DNA of 64,000 nt from Polaribacter sp. Hel_I_88 (GCF_000687935.1 NZ_JHZZ01000001.1:1054001-1118000), one strand, 5' to 3'. Counted from the first letter of the stretch, positions 1 through 8,458 are shown. Notes: generated by a model not told the origin, from the letters alone. A program made the numbers and translations.

Positions 1-54
1 TTGGATTTAGAAAAGCACAAACAAGTTTTCTTAGAGTTTGTAAACAGTATTTAA
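1..54 (+). CDS. 3' end of an unidentified gene (partial)
   Basis: The reading frame is open from the first base and ends with TAA at 52-54, giving 17 residues (LDLEKHKQVFLEFVNSI). The hydrophobic-plus-charged end looks like a terminal helix, but too little is visible to assign a family. The frame stops just before a strong inverted repeat at 68-120 that would terminate it, which supports it being the true end of a forward gene. The upstream part lies outside the window. Confidence 0.5.
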   Translation: MDLEKHKQVFLEFVNSI

Positions 55-67
55 ACTCTTAAAATAC

Positions 68-120
68 TTTGGAATAATTTGTTAAAGGATTTTAAAATCT
101 ACTTAACAAATTATTCCAAA
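68..120. terminator. bidirectional terminator, 18-bp perfect inverted repeat
   Basis: Arms 68-85 and 103-120 are exact reverse complements (18 bp, AT-rich with a GG/CC end). The 17-nt loop holds a second small palindrome, GATTTTAAAATC at 88-99. It lies between converging genes. The right arm runs into the last codons and the stop (111-113) of the minus-strand gene, so the terminator overlaps that coding sequence. Confidence 0.7.
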
Positions 121-476
121 ATCTTCAAAAAATCTTCAAAAGCCACATAATAAGGTTGATTTTTGAATATAGGATTTTCCACACTTTCTGCATTGGCAAT
201 TCCTACGCCTGCAAACCAAACTTTAGCATTTTGTTTTTTTGCATGATTTTTAAAAGTTTCCATCCAAATTGTATCATATTCATTTGGATTTTGAATGTTA
301 TTAGAAACTTTTACCAATACAAAAATGGTTGGCTCGCCTTTTTTAAACAAAACAAATTGCGGATGTCTTTTTAACTGGCTATTTATAGCTTGGAATTCAT
401 ACCCCATTTTTTCGAGCTTCTCTCCTACTATATTCATCCCTAAATTATGCAATTCTTGTGCTGTTAAAATCTGCAT
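111..476 (-). CDS. conserved 121-aa protein, nuclease-like fold possible
   Basis: A 121-residue soluble protein without signal peptide or membrane segment. The N-terminus (TAQELHNLGMNIVGEKLEKMG) is followed by a beta-rich part ending in a WFAGVGIANA segment. The organisation (N-terminal helices, QFVLFKK, then FVLVKV) resembles small restriction-endonuclease-like folds, but no catalytic D-ExK motif is obvious. From memory, near relatives in Flavobacteriaceae databases carry the label Na(+)-translocating NADH-quinone reductase subunit F; nothing here supports that, since no flavin- or iron-sulfur-binding motif is present. It starts 2 nt after the upstream helicase gene ends, so the two are probably cotranscribed. 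Confidence 0.75.
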   Translation of the reverse strand: MQILTAQELHNLGMNIVGEKLEKMGYEFQAINSQLKRHPQFVLFKKGEPTIFVLVKVSNNIQNPNEYDTIWMETFKNHAKKQNAKVWFAGVGIANAESVENPIFKNQPYYVAFEDFLKILE

Positions 477-478
477 TA

Positions 479-1828
479 CTACTTCTTATTTCGTTTGTTA
501 TAATTTTTATCTCCTCTTGTTTTAGGCTTCTTATATTTCTTAGCAATTTCTCTTCTATAAGAACCTCCTAAATTTACTTTACTATTTTTTTCACTCTTTT
601 CATGAAAAGCAGCTCCAGGCACATATTCTACTTTGGTTCTGTTTCTAGATTGTTCATGATCTTCTTTTGGGCGCTCATCTTCAGTTAACAACTTTGAAAC
701 CTCTACATCTTCTGGTAATTCCAAAACTGGAATTTTATAATCCATTAAAGTTTCAATTTGTGCTTTAGAATCTTGCTCTTTTTCTGTAGATAATAAAATT
801 GTTTTTCCAACTTTTTCTGCACGACCAGTTCTACCAATTCTATGCATATAATTTTCAGGAAAATCTGGCGTATCAAAATTAATAACATGACTTACATTAT
901 CAAAATCTAAACCTCGAGCCATGACATCTGTTGCTAATAAAATTCTGTTTTTACCTTCATCAAACTGTTTTATAGATCGTATTCTGTAATTCTGAGTTTT
1001 GTTAGAGTGTATTACACACATTTCATCGTTAAAAACTTCTTCTAATTGCTTAAATAAATAATCTGCAGTCCTTTTAAAACCAACAAAGATCAATACTTTA
1101 TTATACGTTTCTTTATCACTTAAAAGATGATGCAACAAGTTTACTTTCGTAAAAAAGTTAGGAATATTATAAGAAACTTGCTCAATATTATCTAATGGAG
1201 TTCCACTAACAGCCACAGAAATTTTCTCTGGATTTTTAAAAAAATCATCAATTAAAAAAGCTACATCTTCAGTCATAGTTGCAGAAAACAAAACATTTTG
1301 TCTTCTTTCTGGTAAAATATCAAAAATGTTCATCAACTGAAAACGAAAACCTAAATCTAGCATCACATCTACTTCATCAATCACCAATTTTTGAATTGAT
1401 TTTAACTTCAAAGCATTGCTTAAACCTAAATCGTATAAACGTCCAGGAGTTGCTACTATAATATCTTGCCCTTGTAAAATTGCTTGTTTTTGAGTGTTGA
1501 TATTAGCTCCTCCATAAACTCCCAAAACACGAACATTTATGTATTTTGATAGTTTTTCTATCTCATCTACAACCTGTAAAACTAATTCACGAGTTGGTAC
1601 TAAAACCAAAACTCTTGGATGTTTTTGTTTAGAAAACTTTAAATCGCGTAAAATTGGCAACATATACGCAAAAGTTTTTCCTGTTCCTGTTTGCGCAATT
1701 CCTACAACATCTTTACCAGATCTAACCACAGAAAAAGCTTGCTCTTGAATAGGTGTTGGGTTTTCGAATCCCAAATCGTCAATAGCATATTGCAGTTGAT
1801 TTGATAAATCTAAATCTTTAAAAGTCAT
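479..1828 (-). CDS. DEAD-box family ATP-dependent RNA helicase (DEVD variant)
   Basis: A 449-aa superfamily 2 helicase. Visible motifs in order: Q-motif region (ENPTPIQEQAF), Walker A AQTGTGKT, PTRELVLQ, ATPGRL, motif II as DEVD instead of DEAD, SATM, and the C-terminal HRIGRTGR. The last ~60 residues are highly basic (KKYKKPKTRGDKNYNKRNKK), typical of RNA-binding tails on RhlE/CshA-type helicases. The predicted role is ATP-dependent unwinding of structured RNA in ribosome assembly or RNA decay in the cytoplasm. A -7 box lies 16 nt upstream of the start. RhlE-like is the closest label, but the exact subfamily is not certain. Confidence 0.93.
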   Translation of the reverse strand: MTFKDLDLSNQLQYAIDDLGFENPTPIQEQAFSVVRSGKDVVGIAQTGTGKTFAYMLPILRDLKFSKQKHPRVLVLVPTRELVLQVVDEIEKLSKYINVRVLGVYGGANINTQKQAILQGQDIIVATPGRLYDLGLSNALKLKSIQKLVIDEVDVMLDLGFRFQLMNIFDILPERRQNVLFSATMTEDVAFLIDDFFKNPEKISVAVSGTPLDNIEQVSYNIPNFFTKVNLLHHLLSDKETYNKVLIFVGFKRTADYLFKQLEEVFNDEMCVIHSNKTQNYRIRSIKQFDEGKNRILLATDVMARGLDFDNVSHVINFDTPDFPENYMHRIGRTGRAEKVGKTILLSTEKEQDSKAQIETLMDYKIPVLELPEDVEVSKLLTEDERPKEDHEQSRNRTKVEYVPGAAFHEKSEKNSKVNLGGSYRREIAKKYKKPKTRGDKNYNKRNKK

Positions 1829-1843
1829 TCTCTAAATTTTATG

Positions 1844-1851
1844 CAAAGATA
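1844..1851 (-). promoter_or_regulatory. Bacteroidota -7 box for the helicase gene
   Basis: CAAAGATA on the plus strand reads TATCTTTG on the minus strand, an exact TAnnTTTG match 16 nt upstream of the helicase ATG. No convincing -33 TTTG was found at the usual ~19-nt spacing. Confidence 0.5.
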
Positions 1852-1856
1852 CGTAA

Positions 1857-1905
1857 AGTTTCAAGTTCAAGGTTTAAAGTTCGCAGTTCAAAGTTTAGCG
1901 TTCAG
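1857..1905. repeat. seven tandem heptads of AGTTCAA type
   Basis: The 49 bases divide cleanly into AGTTTCA, AGTTCAA, GGTTTAA, AGTTCGC, AGTTCAA, AGTTTAG and CGTTCAG. It lies in the 133-nt divergent spacer between the helicase and tatD genes, upstream of both -7 boxes. A degenerate relative of the same heptad fills the P3 arm of the TPP riboswitch at 17062-17130. Confidence 0.65.
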
Positions 1906-1930
1906 AAACCTAATTTTATAAAGTATTTAG

Positions 1931-1938
1931 TAGTTTTG
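1931..1938 (+). promoter_or_regulatory. Bacteroidota -7 box for tatD
   Basis: TAGTTTTG is an exact TAnnTTTG match 23 nt upstream of the tatD ATG in a divergent intergenic region. Confidence 0.5.
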
Positions 1939-1961
1939 CAAGCAGAAAATAATCCTATTTA

Positions 1962-2726
1962 ATGATTACAGATACTCACACTCATTTATATTCAGAACAA
2001 TTTGATAATGATAGAAAAACGATGATTCAACGTGCAAAAGAAGCTGGTGTTTCTCGCTTTTTTATTCCTGCAATCGATTCTAGTTACACAGAAAGCATGC
2101 TTTCTTTAGAAAAAGAAAACCCTAATGATGTTTTTTTGATGATGGGTTTGCATCCAACATCCGTTAAAGAAAATTACAAAGAAGAATTGGCGCACGTAAA
2201 AGAATGGATAGACAAAAGAGATTTCTTTGCCATTGGCGAAATTGGTATCGACTTATATTGGGATAAAAGTTTTCTGCGGCAACAACAAGAATCTTTTAGA
2301 ACACAAATTCAATGGGCAAAAGAAAAAAGGTTACCTATCGTTATTCATTGTAGAGATGCATTTGATGAGATTTTCGAAGTTTTAGAAACCGAAAAAAGCG
2401 ACGATTTAAGAGGGATTTTCCATTGTTTTACTGGTACTTTAGCACAAGCAAAACAAGCTATTTCTTATAATATGAAATTAGGAATTGGTGGAGTTGCCAC
2501 TTTTAAAAATGGTAAAATCGATCAGTTTTTGAATGAAATTGATATTAAAAACATTGTTTTAGAAACAGATGCACCTTATTTAGCGCCAACACCTTTTAGA
2601 GGAAAAAGAAACGAATCTTCTTACATTACCAAAGTAATTGATAAATTGGTAGATATTTACGAGCTGTCTTTTGATGAAATTGCCGATATTACTACTCAAA
2701 ATTCTAAAGACGTTTTTAATATTTAA
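1962..2726 (+). CDS. tatD: TatD family metal-dependent DNase
   Basis: A 254-aa TIM-barrel metallohydrolase. The ITDTHTHLYSEQFD start holds the HxH metal ligands. GEIGIDLYWDKS supplies the bridging glutamate, HCRDAFDE and HCFTGTLAQA give further histidines, and ETDAPYLAPTPFRGKRNE is the signature end motif. Length matches the family (about 255-265). The family acts as 3'-5' exonuclease/DNase and is implicated in DNA repair or degradation. It heads a forward run with a beta-barrel protein (5 nt gap) and an alkyltransferase (1 nt gap), so the three may form one transcript. Confidence 0.93.
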   Translation: MITDTHTHLYSEQFDNDRKTMIQRAKEAGVSRFFIPAIDSSYTESMLSLEKENPNDVFLMMGLHPTSVKENYKEELAHVKEWIDKRDFFAIGEIGIDLYWDKSFLRQQQESFRTQIQWAKEKRLPIVIHCRDAFDEIFEVLETEKSDDLRGIFHCFTGTLAQAKQAISYNMKLGIGGVATFKNGKIDQFLNEIDIKNIVLETDAPYLAPTPFRGKRNESSYITKVIDKLVDIYELSFDEIADITTQNSKDVFNI

Positions 2727-2730
2727 TCTG

Positions 2731-3825
2731 ATGAAAAAACATTTTTTATTGATAATTTTATTCGCCTGTTCTTTTTCAATAAATTCTCAAGAATATAGAA
2801 AATTTTGGGAAGATGGCAAATTAACTTGGGAGGATTTCCAAGGGAAGCCCAATCAAAATAACCCAACATATCTTGCGTATGTTTTAATGTATCAAACAGA
2901 TAAAAAAGTAATTAATGATATTACTTACTTTGGAGTTTTTTCTGATGCCTATATTGATAAATCTTTATCTTATGTTCATAATAATTTGAAAGATGAACAT
3001 CATTTAAATTATAATCAAGTAATTTTTAATATTGTTGAAATACACAAAAGAAAATTGCAAAAAAGAATTTATACTATAGATAATATTTTTAATATAAATT
3101 CCCTTTTTAGCGATACTAAAAATCAGTTAGAAGGTGAAATTCTTAATTTTCAAGAAGAAGGGAGTTATGGAATTCAGAAAGATGTAACAGAAAAATGGCT
3201 TTTAAAAACAACACAACTATTAGCAAGCACCAATATTTTTGAAATACCAGATTACAGAAAAAGTAATTGGACTTATGGTTTATATGGTGGTGTAGATTTT
3301 GGTGTTTATGGTAATGAATACAGTGAAATTTTCAACAATACAATTGCACTTTCTTTAGGTTTTGAATTCTCTTATAAAAAAGTCTTTATGGGATTAAATA
3401 TGAACATTACCAACAGCAAATTAAATAAAGACTTAGTTGATGATACTTTAATAATTCCTAAAGGAGAAAAAAGTACAATAAGTGTATTGAATGGCTATTT
3501 TGGGTATCCTGTTTATGAATCAAAAAAGTTTAGAATTTTACCTTTTGTAGGTTATGGAGTTCAGCTTTTTGGAGAAGCAGGAGATCAAGATGATAAGCAA
3601 GAAATCTCAGCAGGTGCCTCAATATTTGGTTTAAATTTTGATTTTAAAAGTAAAAAAACCGTCAATTTTACACCAACTATTTTTGATTTAAGAGAAGAAG
3701 GTAACAGTTATTTTAGAGCTAGAATTTTTGTTAGTAACTCTAATTTCAATCCCAATTTAAAGGGATACAGCATAAATATTGGATTATTTTACGGAATTGA
3801 GGGTAGACTTTTATCAATAAAATAA
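2731..3825 (+). CDS. secreted protein: degenerate DUF922-like domain plus outer-membrane beta-barrel
   Basis: The ATG at 2731 is chosen because it begins a classic signal peptide (MKKHFLLIILFACSFSINSQ); an earlier in-frame start at 2671 lies inside tatD. The mature protein begins with KLTWEDFQGKPN, the opening of DUF922-type domains (putative zinc peptidases). At residues 91-112 it has HLNYNQVIFNIVEIHKRKL. In the family as I remember it this position reads LLNHEQGHFDI followed by a YARKLRK-like helix, so the metal-binding H-E-x-x-H is replaced. Residues ~180-364 are alternating aromatic/polar strands typical of a small outer-membrane barrel. It is probably non-enzymatic; function unknown. Confidence 0.7.
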   Translation: MKKHFLLIILFACSFSINSQEYRKFWEDGKLTWEDFQGKPNQNNPTYLAYVLMYQTDKKVINDITYFGVFSDAYIDKSLSYVHNNLKDEHHLNYNQVIFNIVEIHKRKLQKRIYTIDNIFNINSLFSDTKNQLEGEILNFQEEGSYGIQKDVTEKWLLKTTQLLASTNIFEIPDYRKSNWTYGLYGGVDFGVYGNEYSEIFNNTIALSLGFEFSYKKVFMGLNMNITNSKLNKDLVDDTLIIPKGEKSTISVLNGYFGYPVYESKKFRILPFVGYGVQLFGEAGDQDDKQEISAGASIFGLNFDFKSKKTVNFTPTIFDLREEGNSYFRARIFVSNSNFNPNLKGYSINIGLFYGIEGRLLSIK

Positions 3826-3826
3826 T

Positions 3827-4318
3827 TTGAAAACTCAAACCACATATCAAAAAACACCTATAGGAATCGCAAAAATTGTTGGCGATTTTAACGGAATTCA
3901 ATCTGTTTCTGTTATAGATGATGGTACAATTTCTGAAAACGATTTAAAAGCATCAGTTCCTGAATGTTTGCAAGAATGTGTTGTACAATTAGATGAATAT
4001 TTTAAAGGTAAAAGAGCTAGTTTTAATTTGACTGTAAATCCAAAAGGAACTCCATTTCAACTAAAAGTTTGGAAATCTTTATTAAAAATCAAATACGGAA
4101 AAACAACCAATTATTTAGCACAAAGCAAATCTTTAGGCGATGTAAAAGCCATAAGAGCTGTAGCAACTGCCAATGGTAAAAACCCACTTTGGATTGTAAT
4201 TCCTTGTCATAGAGTAATTGGTTCTGATGGTTCTTTAACAGGTTATGCAGGTGGTATTTGGCGAAAACAATGGTTGCTAAATCATGAAAATCCTACAAAA
4301 CAACAATCGCTGTTCTAA
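3827..4318 (+). CDS. ogt: methylated-DNA--[protein]-cysteine S-methyltransferase
   Basis: The 163-aa protein carries the active-site motif IPCHRVIGSDG near residue 128, whose cysteine accepts the alkyl group from O6-alkylguanine. The helix-turn-helix part (GTPFQLKVWKSLLKI) and the terminal GYAGGIWRKQWLLNHE are typical of Ogt/MGMT. No ATG exists at the N-terminus; TTG at 3827, one base after the preceding stop, gives a family-length protein and suggests translational coupling. Predicted role: direct reversal of alkylation damage. Confidence 0.93.
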   Translation: MKTQTTYQKTPIGIAKIVGDFNGIQSVSVIDDGTISENDLKASVPECLQECVVQLDEYFKGKRASFNLTVNPKGTPFQLKVWKSLLKIKYGKTTNYLAQSKSLGDVKAIRAVATANGKNPLWIVIPCHRVIGSDGSLTGYAGGIWRKQWLLNHENPTKQQSLF

Positions 4319-4326
4319 AAATAAAA

Positions 4327-4460
4327 GCCAGGAATTCACGAATTCTCTTTTTCAAATTCTATAATTTTATTTTACTAATGAAAAACCAACGGTTTTTTAA
4401 AATTTGTGAAATTATTTAAGAGTGATAATAAAATATTTAAAAAATTCGTGAATTCGTGGC
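4327..4460. repeat. long imperfect inverted repeat, GCCACGAATTCACGAATT-type element
   Basis: Arms 4327-4345 and 4442-4460 pair at 17 of 19 positions around a 96-nt AT-rich centre. A related element with the same GCCACaAAT-CACGAAT/ATTCGTG-ATTCGT design is at 63644-63732. It fills much of the 244-nt spacer between the alkyltransferase and a large outer-membrane protein gene, and could end transcription of the former. Confidence 0.65.
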
Positions 4461-4562
4461 GAAAAAATCAGTTTTTATAAAACAATATATAAGTTTGCTT
4501 TATTTAAAAAACGTTTCAAATATTAAAAAACATATTTTTACGTTCAGTACATATTGTATTAT

Positions 4563-7500
4563 ATGTTTAAAAAATATCTTTTTTTCGCATTGATTTTTGT
4601 TGGATTTTCTATCCAATCGCAAACAATATCTACAGATTTTAGAAAACGAACTATTGATGTAAAAAAAGATACGATTCAATTAGATTCTGTTGCCATAAAT
4701 CCACAGAAATTTAAAATTTTAGATCGTTTAGAAAAAACAATTCCTGCTTTAGAGTATCAAATAGATTTTAGCAACGCTGTTTTAATTATAAACTCAAAAA
4801 AATATCCAAAAATTTTTATTGAATATTTTAGAATTCCAGATTTTTTAACCAAAGTTTACAGCCCTTTTGATGATAAATTAATTCTACAAAATAATACAAA
4901 TCAAGGGCAATTATACAGTTTAACCACTAATAAAAAAGCAACCGATTTAAAGCTTTTTGATGGCTTACAAACCAGAGGTTTTATTACTAGAGGAATTACA
5001 TCTGGTAACAATCAAAATGCAGTTACAAATTCGGCTTTAGATTTAGAAATTTCTGGTAAACTATCTCAAAACGTAACCTTAAGAGCCAATATTTTCGATA
5101 CCAATATTCCCATTCAAGATAATGGAGTTTCGCAAAATTTAACAGATTTTGATCGAATTTTTATTGAAATGTTTACCGATAATTGGCGCGTAAAAGCAGG
5201 AGATTTATCACTTAAAAATACAGAAACGTTCTTTTTACCTTTTCAAAAACAAGTTTCTGGTTTAGAGGTTGAAGCAGATATAAACAACGATTTAAAAGTT
5301 GCTGCATCTGGAGCAATTGTAAGAGGTAAATTCAATAATTTTAAATTTGTGGGTGTAGAAGGCAATCAAGGTCCTTACAAACTTTTTGGCGCAAATAACG
5401 AAGCTGTAATTTTAATTATTGAAGGTAGTGAAAATGTCTATGTAAATGGTATTAAAATTAAAGCTGGCGAAAACGAAGATTATACTGTGGATTATAATTT
5501 GGGCGAAATAAGATTCAACACCACATTTCCTATTACAAACGATATGAGAATTACTGTGGAATTCCAATATGCAGAAAGAAATTACACACGTTTTGTTACG
5601 TATAATAAAACCGAATATGAAAACGATAAATTTAACATTGCAGGTTATTTTTACTCAGAAAATGATGCTAAAAATCAACCTTTACAACAAAGTTTATCAA
5701 CAGAACAGCAACAAATCTTGGCAAATGCTGGCAACAATGTAGATGCTATGGTTTCTGAAAGTGCTTTTTTAGATGCGTTTAATGAAAACAAAATTTTATA
5801 CAAAAAAGTAATAACTGGCAATGAAGAAGTTTTTGAATATTCCACCAATCCAGATGATGAATTATTTACAGTAACCTTTACAAATGTTGGCGCAAATAAT
5901 GGTGACTATAGCATTAAAGAAACCATTGCAATTGGAACTATTTTTGAATTTGTTGGCGAAAATTTAGGAGAATACAACCCAATTGTACGTTTAATTGCAC
6001 CCACAAAATCGCAATTTTTTGTGGTAAAATCTGGTTACAATCCTTCAGAAAAAACGAATATGAATACAGAAGTTGCCATTAGTAATATCGATACTAATTT
6101 ATTTTCGGAAATTGATAATGAAGATAATAAAGCACTTGCTATAAAAGTTGGTTTAGAACAGGTTTTAATTGATAAAAAGTGGAAACTCTCAACAAACATT
6201 AACCACGAATATGCACACAAAAATTTTAGAAGTTTGCAACGTTGGGAATCTGTAGAATTTAATAGAGATTGGAATATTTTAACTAACAATGCCACCAAAA
6301 ATTACTTTCAAACAGGCTTGAACTTAACCAATAAAAAAGGCGATTTTGTAACCTATCAATTTAATAATTTAACCTACGATAATAGTTTTAAAGGTATAAA
6401 ACACGAACTAAAATCGAGAATAAACGCTCATAAAACTTCCTTTTTTTTAGATGGAAGTTTCCTTTCAAATTCGTCTAATTTAGAAAATAATTCTTTTTTT
6501 AGAGCCATAGCAAAAGCCGAACATTCCTTAAAAAAATCTTGGTTTGGTGCACGTATAAATTTTGAAACCAATTTAAGAGAAAATGTAAATACCAATGAAT
6601 TTATCAATACAAGTCATCGATTTAAAGATTATGAAGCATATGTTGGTATTGGAGATTCTACAGAAATTTTTGCGAAAATTGGTTTTAATTACAGAAATAA
6701 CGATAGTATAAAACAAAACCATTTTACGGAAATTAACAACCGAAAAACGTTTTATATCAATAGTAAACTCATTAAAAATAAAAACACGAATTTAAGTGTG
6801 TTTGCAAATTACAGAATCACAAAAAATAATTTTACAACCGATGAAAAAGCATTGAACTCAAGAGTGGTTTTTAATCAGAAATTGTTTGATAATTTTATCA
6901 ATTTAGGAACCGTCTACGAAACATCATCAGGAAATGTTGCCAGACAAGATTTTGTATATGTACAAACAGAACCTGGTTTGGGTTTTTATACGTGGATTGA
7001 TTATAATAACGATGGTGTAAAAGATTTTAACGAGTTTGAAATTGCACTTTTTCAAGATCAAGCAAATTATTTACGATTGCCAAGACCAAACTTGCGTTTT
7101 ATTGCCACTCAACGTGCAAAATGGAGTCAATCCATAACTATAAATCCTAGAAAATTTAGCAAAGAAAAAGGGTTTAAAAAATTCATTTCTCACTTTTATA
7201 ATCAAAGTTTTTTATCCGTAGAAAATGAGCAAGAAAGAACTGCGAATTCGTTTCAATTAAATCCTTTTGATTTTAATGAAAACTCTTTAATTGCTTTGAA
7301 TTTAAACATCAGAAACAGCTTGTATTACAATAAAGATTTGCAAAAAAATAGTGTAACTTTCACGTATGGAAACTCACAATTAAAACAACAATATTTTATT
7401 GGTAATCAAGAAAATAACATCGAATTACATCAACTGGAATATGCGCATAAATTTGCTGATTTTTGGTTGATAGATGTATTAGCAAAAACCGCTACAAACA

Positions 7501-7940
7501 GTTTAGAAACAGAAAATTTTATCAATCGAAATTTTGAAATTGATGCCAATGAAATCAATCCAAAAATAAGTTTTTTATACAATGAAAATAATCGCTTTTC
7601 GGCTTTTTATCACTTTAAAAAGAAAGAAAACCAATTGGAAGATTTTGAGGTTTTGAATCAACAAAAATTTGGTGTTGAATATTTTTACATCAGCAAAGCT
7701 AAAAACCAAATTTCTGCAAATGTAAATGTGTTTTTAAATGATTTTACTGGCGATACAAACACACCAGTTGCCTACCAAATGTTAGAAGGTTTACAAGCAG
7801 GACAAAATTACACATGGAATTTGCTTTTTAACCGAAAAATAAACTCCTTTTTAAACTTAAATTTGAGTTATTTAGGTAGAAAAAGCGAAAACTCAAGAGC
7901 AATTCATACAGGAAGTGTACAGTTGAGAGCTAGTTTTTAA
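4563..7940 (+). CDS. very large outer-membrane beta-barrel protein of unknown function
   Basis: 1125 residues. The ATG at 4563 starts a clean signal peptide (MFKKYLFFALIFVGFSIQSQ); a TTG three codons earlier is also in frame. After a soluble N-terminal part, residues ~145-230 hold RGITSGNNQNAVTNSALDL and LRANIFDTNIPIQDNG, which look like the start of a membrane barrel, and DWRVKAGDLSL-like strands follow. The remaining ~800 residues are alternating aromatic/polar strands with N- and D-rich loops, including a DYNNDGVKDFNEFEI loop that could bind calcium. It ends in an amphipathic strand with terminal phenylalanine (VQLRASF), the usual barrel signature. I recognise it as a Bacteroidota-type conserved outer-membrane protein but know no function. 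It stands alone in the operon map. Confidence 0.75.
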   Translation: MFKKYLFFALIFVGFSIQSQTISTDFRKRTIDVKKDTIQLDSVAINPQKFKILDRLEKTIPALEYQIDFSNAVLIINSKKYPKIFIEYFRIPDFLTKVYSPFDDKLILQNNTNQGQLYSLTTNKKATDLKLFDGLQTRGFITRGITSGNNQNAVTNSALDLEISGKLSQNVTLRANIFDTNIPIQDNGVSQNLTDFDRIFIEMFTDNWRVKAGDLSLKNTETFFLPFQKQVSGLEVEADINNDLKVAASGAIVRGKFNNFKFVGVEGNQGPYKLFGANNEAVILIIEGSENVYVNGIKIKAGENEDYTVDYNLGEIRFNTTFPITNDMRITVEFQYAERNYTRFVTYNKTEYENDKFNIAGYFYSENDAKNQPLQQSLSTEQQQILANAGNNVDAMVSESAFLDAFNENKILYKKVITGNEEVFEYSTNPDDELFTVTFTNVGANNGDYSIKETIAIGTIFEFVGENLGEYNPIVRLIAPTKSQFFVVKSGYNPSEKTNMNTEVAISNIDTNLFSEIDNEDNKALAIKVGLEQVLIDKKWKLSTNINHEYAHKNFRSLQRWESVEFNRDWNILTNNATKNYFQTGLNLTNKKGDFVTYQFNNLTYDNSFKGIKHELKSRINAHKTSFFLDGSFLSNSSNLENNSFFRAIAKAEHSLKKSWFGARINFETNLRENVNTNEFINTSHRFKDYEAYVGIGDSTEIFAKIGFNYRNNDSIKQNHFTEINNRKTFYINSKLIKNKNTNLSVFANYRITKNNFTTDEKALNSRVVFNQKLFDNFINLGTVYETSSGNVARQDFVYVQTEPGLGFYTWIDYNNDGVKDFNEFEIALFQDQANYLRLPRPNLRFIATQRAKWSQSITINPRKFSKEKGFKKFISHFYNQSFLSVENEQERTANSFQLNPFDFNENSLIALNLNIRNSLYYNKDLQKNSVTFTYGNSQLKQQYFIGNQENNIELHQLEYAHKFADFWLIDVLAKTATNSLETENFINRNFEIDANEINPKISFLYNENNRFSAFYHFKKKENQLEDFEVLNQQKFGVEYFYISKAKNQISANVNVFLNDFTGDTNTPVAYQMLEGLQAGQNYTWNLLFNRKINSFLNLNLSYLGRKSENSRAIHTGSVQLRASF

Positions 7941-8001
7941 TGGTTATAAATTAACTTTCGAACCTAAATTAATCAAAAAAAAGTACTTACTTTGTAAGAG
8001 A

Positions 8002-8391
8002 ATGATGAAAATTATTGCAATTTTAATATCTAACCTGATTCTTATTCAGAGCTTAAACATTAATTTAGAGTCTTTTGCTAAATTAAAGGTGTTGTTAGAG
8101 CATGCGCAATTTCATCAAGAAAAATATGGAGATAATTTATTTGAATTTCTCTATGAACATTATGGAGATGAAGATTTGTTAACCGCAAATAATCATGATG
8201 AACATGAAGATTTACCTTTTAAAGAAAGCTCACAAAATTTTAATCATTTAATTTCTGTTTTTGATTTTAAAATAGATGTTTTTGAACTCAAAAAAAATAT
8301 TATTTTAAACTTAAAACCAACTTTTTTCTACAAAGATTCCTATTCCTTTTTTGAAAAACCAACTGTTTTTCAACCACCAAAATATTCATAG
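8002..8391 (+). CDS. small exported His-rich protein heading a metal-efflux operon
   Basis: 129 aa with a hydrophobic N-terminus (MMKIIAILISNLILIQSLNIN) that could be a signal peptide. A histidine/acid-rich middle (EHAQFHQEKYGDN, EHYGDED, NNHDEHEDLPF) is well suited to loose binding of transition metals. It lies 67 nt upstream of the CzcA-type pump and in the same direction. From memory, similar small proteins precede CzcA operons in Flavobacteriaceae. A periplasmic metal chaperone or sensor is an inference from context and residues. Confidence 0.7.
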   Translation: MMKIIAILISNLILIQSLNINLESFAKLKVLLEHAQFHQEKYGDNLFEFLYEHYGDEDLLTANNHDEHEDLPFKESSQNFNHLISVFDFKIDVFELKKNIILNLKPTFFYKDSYSFFEKPTVFQPPKYS

Positions 8392-8410
8392 TTTTTTTTA
8401 GATAGTTATT

Positions 8411-8427
8411 CTTGTTGCATCAACAAG
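8411..8427 (+). other. short hairpin between the His-rich gene and czcA
   Basis: CTTGTTG-CAT-CAACAAG is a perfect 7-bp stem with a 3-nt loop in the 67-nt spacer. There is no following T-run, so it is more likely an mRNA-processing or stability hairpin than a terminator. Confidence 0.35.
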
Positions 8428-8458
8428 GACTTTATTATGTATAAAATATTTATGAATT

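Noticed and set aside
111..476. Remembered database label Na(+)-translocating NADH-quinone reductase subunit F
   Set aside because: No FAD, NADH or 2Fe-2S motif is present in the 121 residues; the label appears to be a propagated error.
1741..1780. GGTTTTCGAATCCCAAAT, reminiscent of a tRNA T-arm
   Set aside because: It lies within the helicase frame, and no acceptor or anticodon arms can be paired around it.
2671..2730. In-frame ATG for the DUF922-like/barrel gene 60 nt upstream of 2731
   Set aside because: It lies inside tatD and would bury the signal peptide behind 20 extra residues; the ATG at 2731 starts a standard signal peptide.
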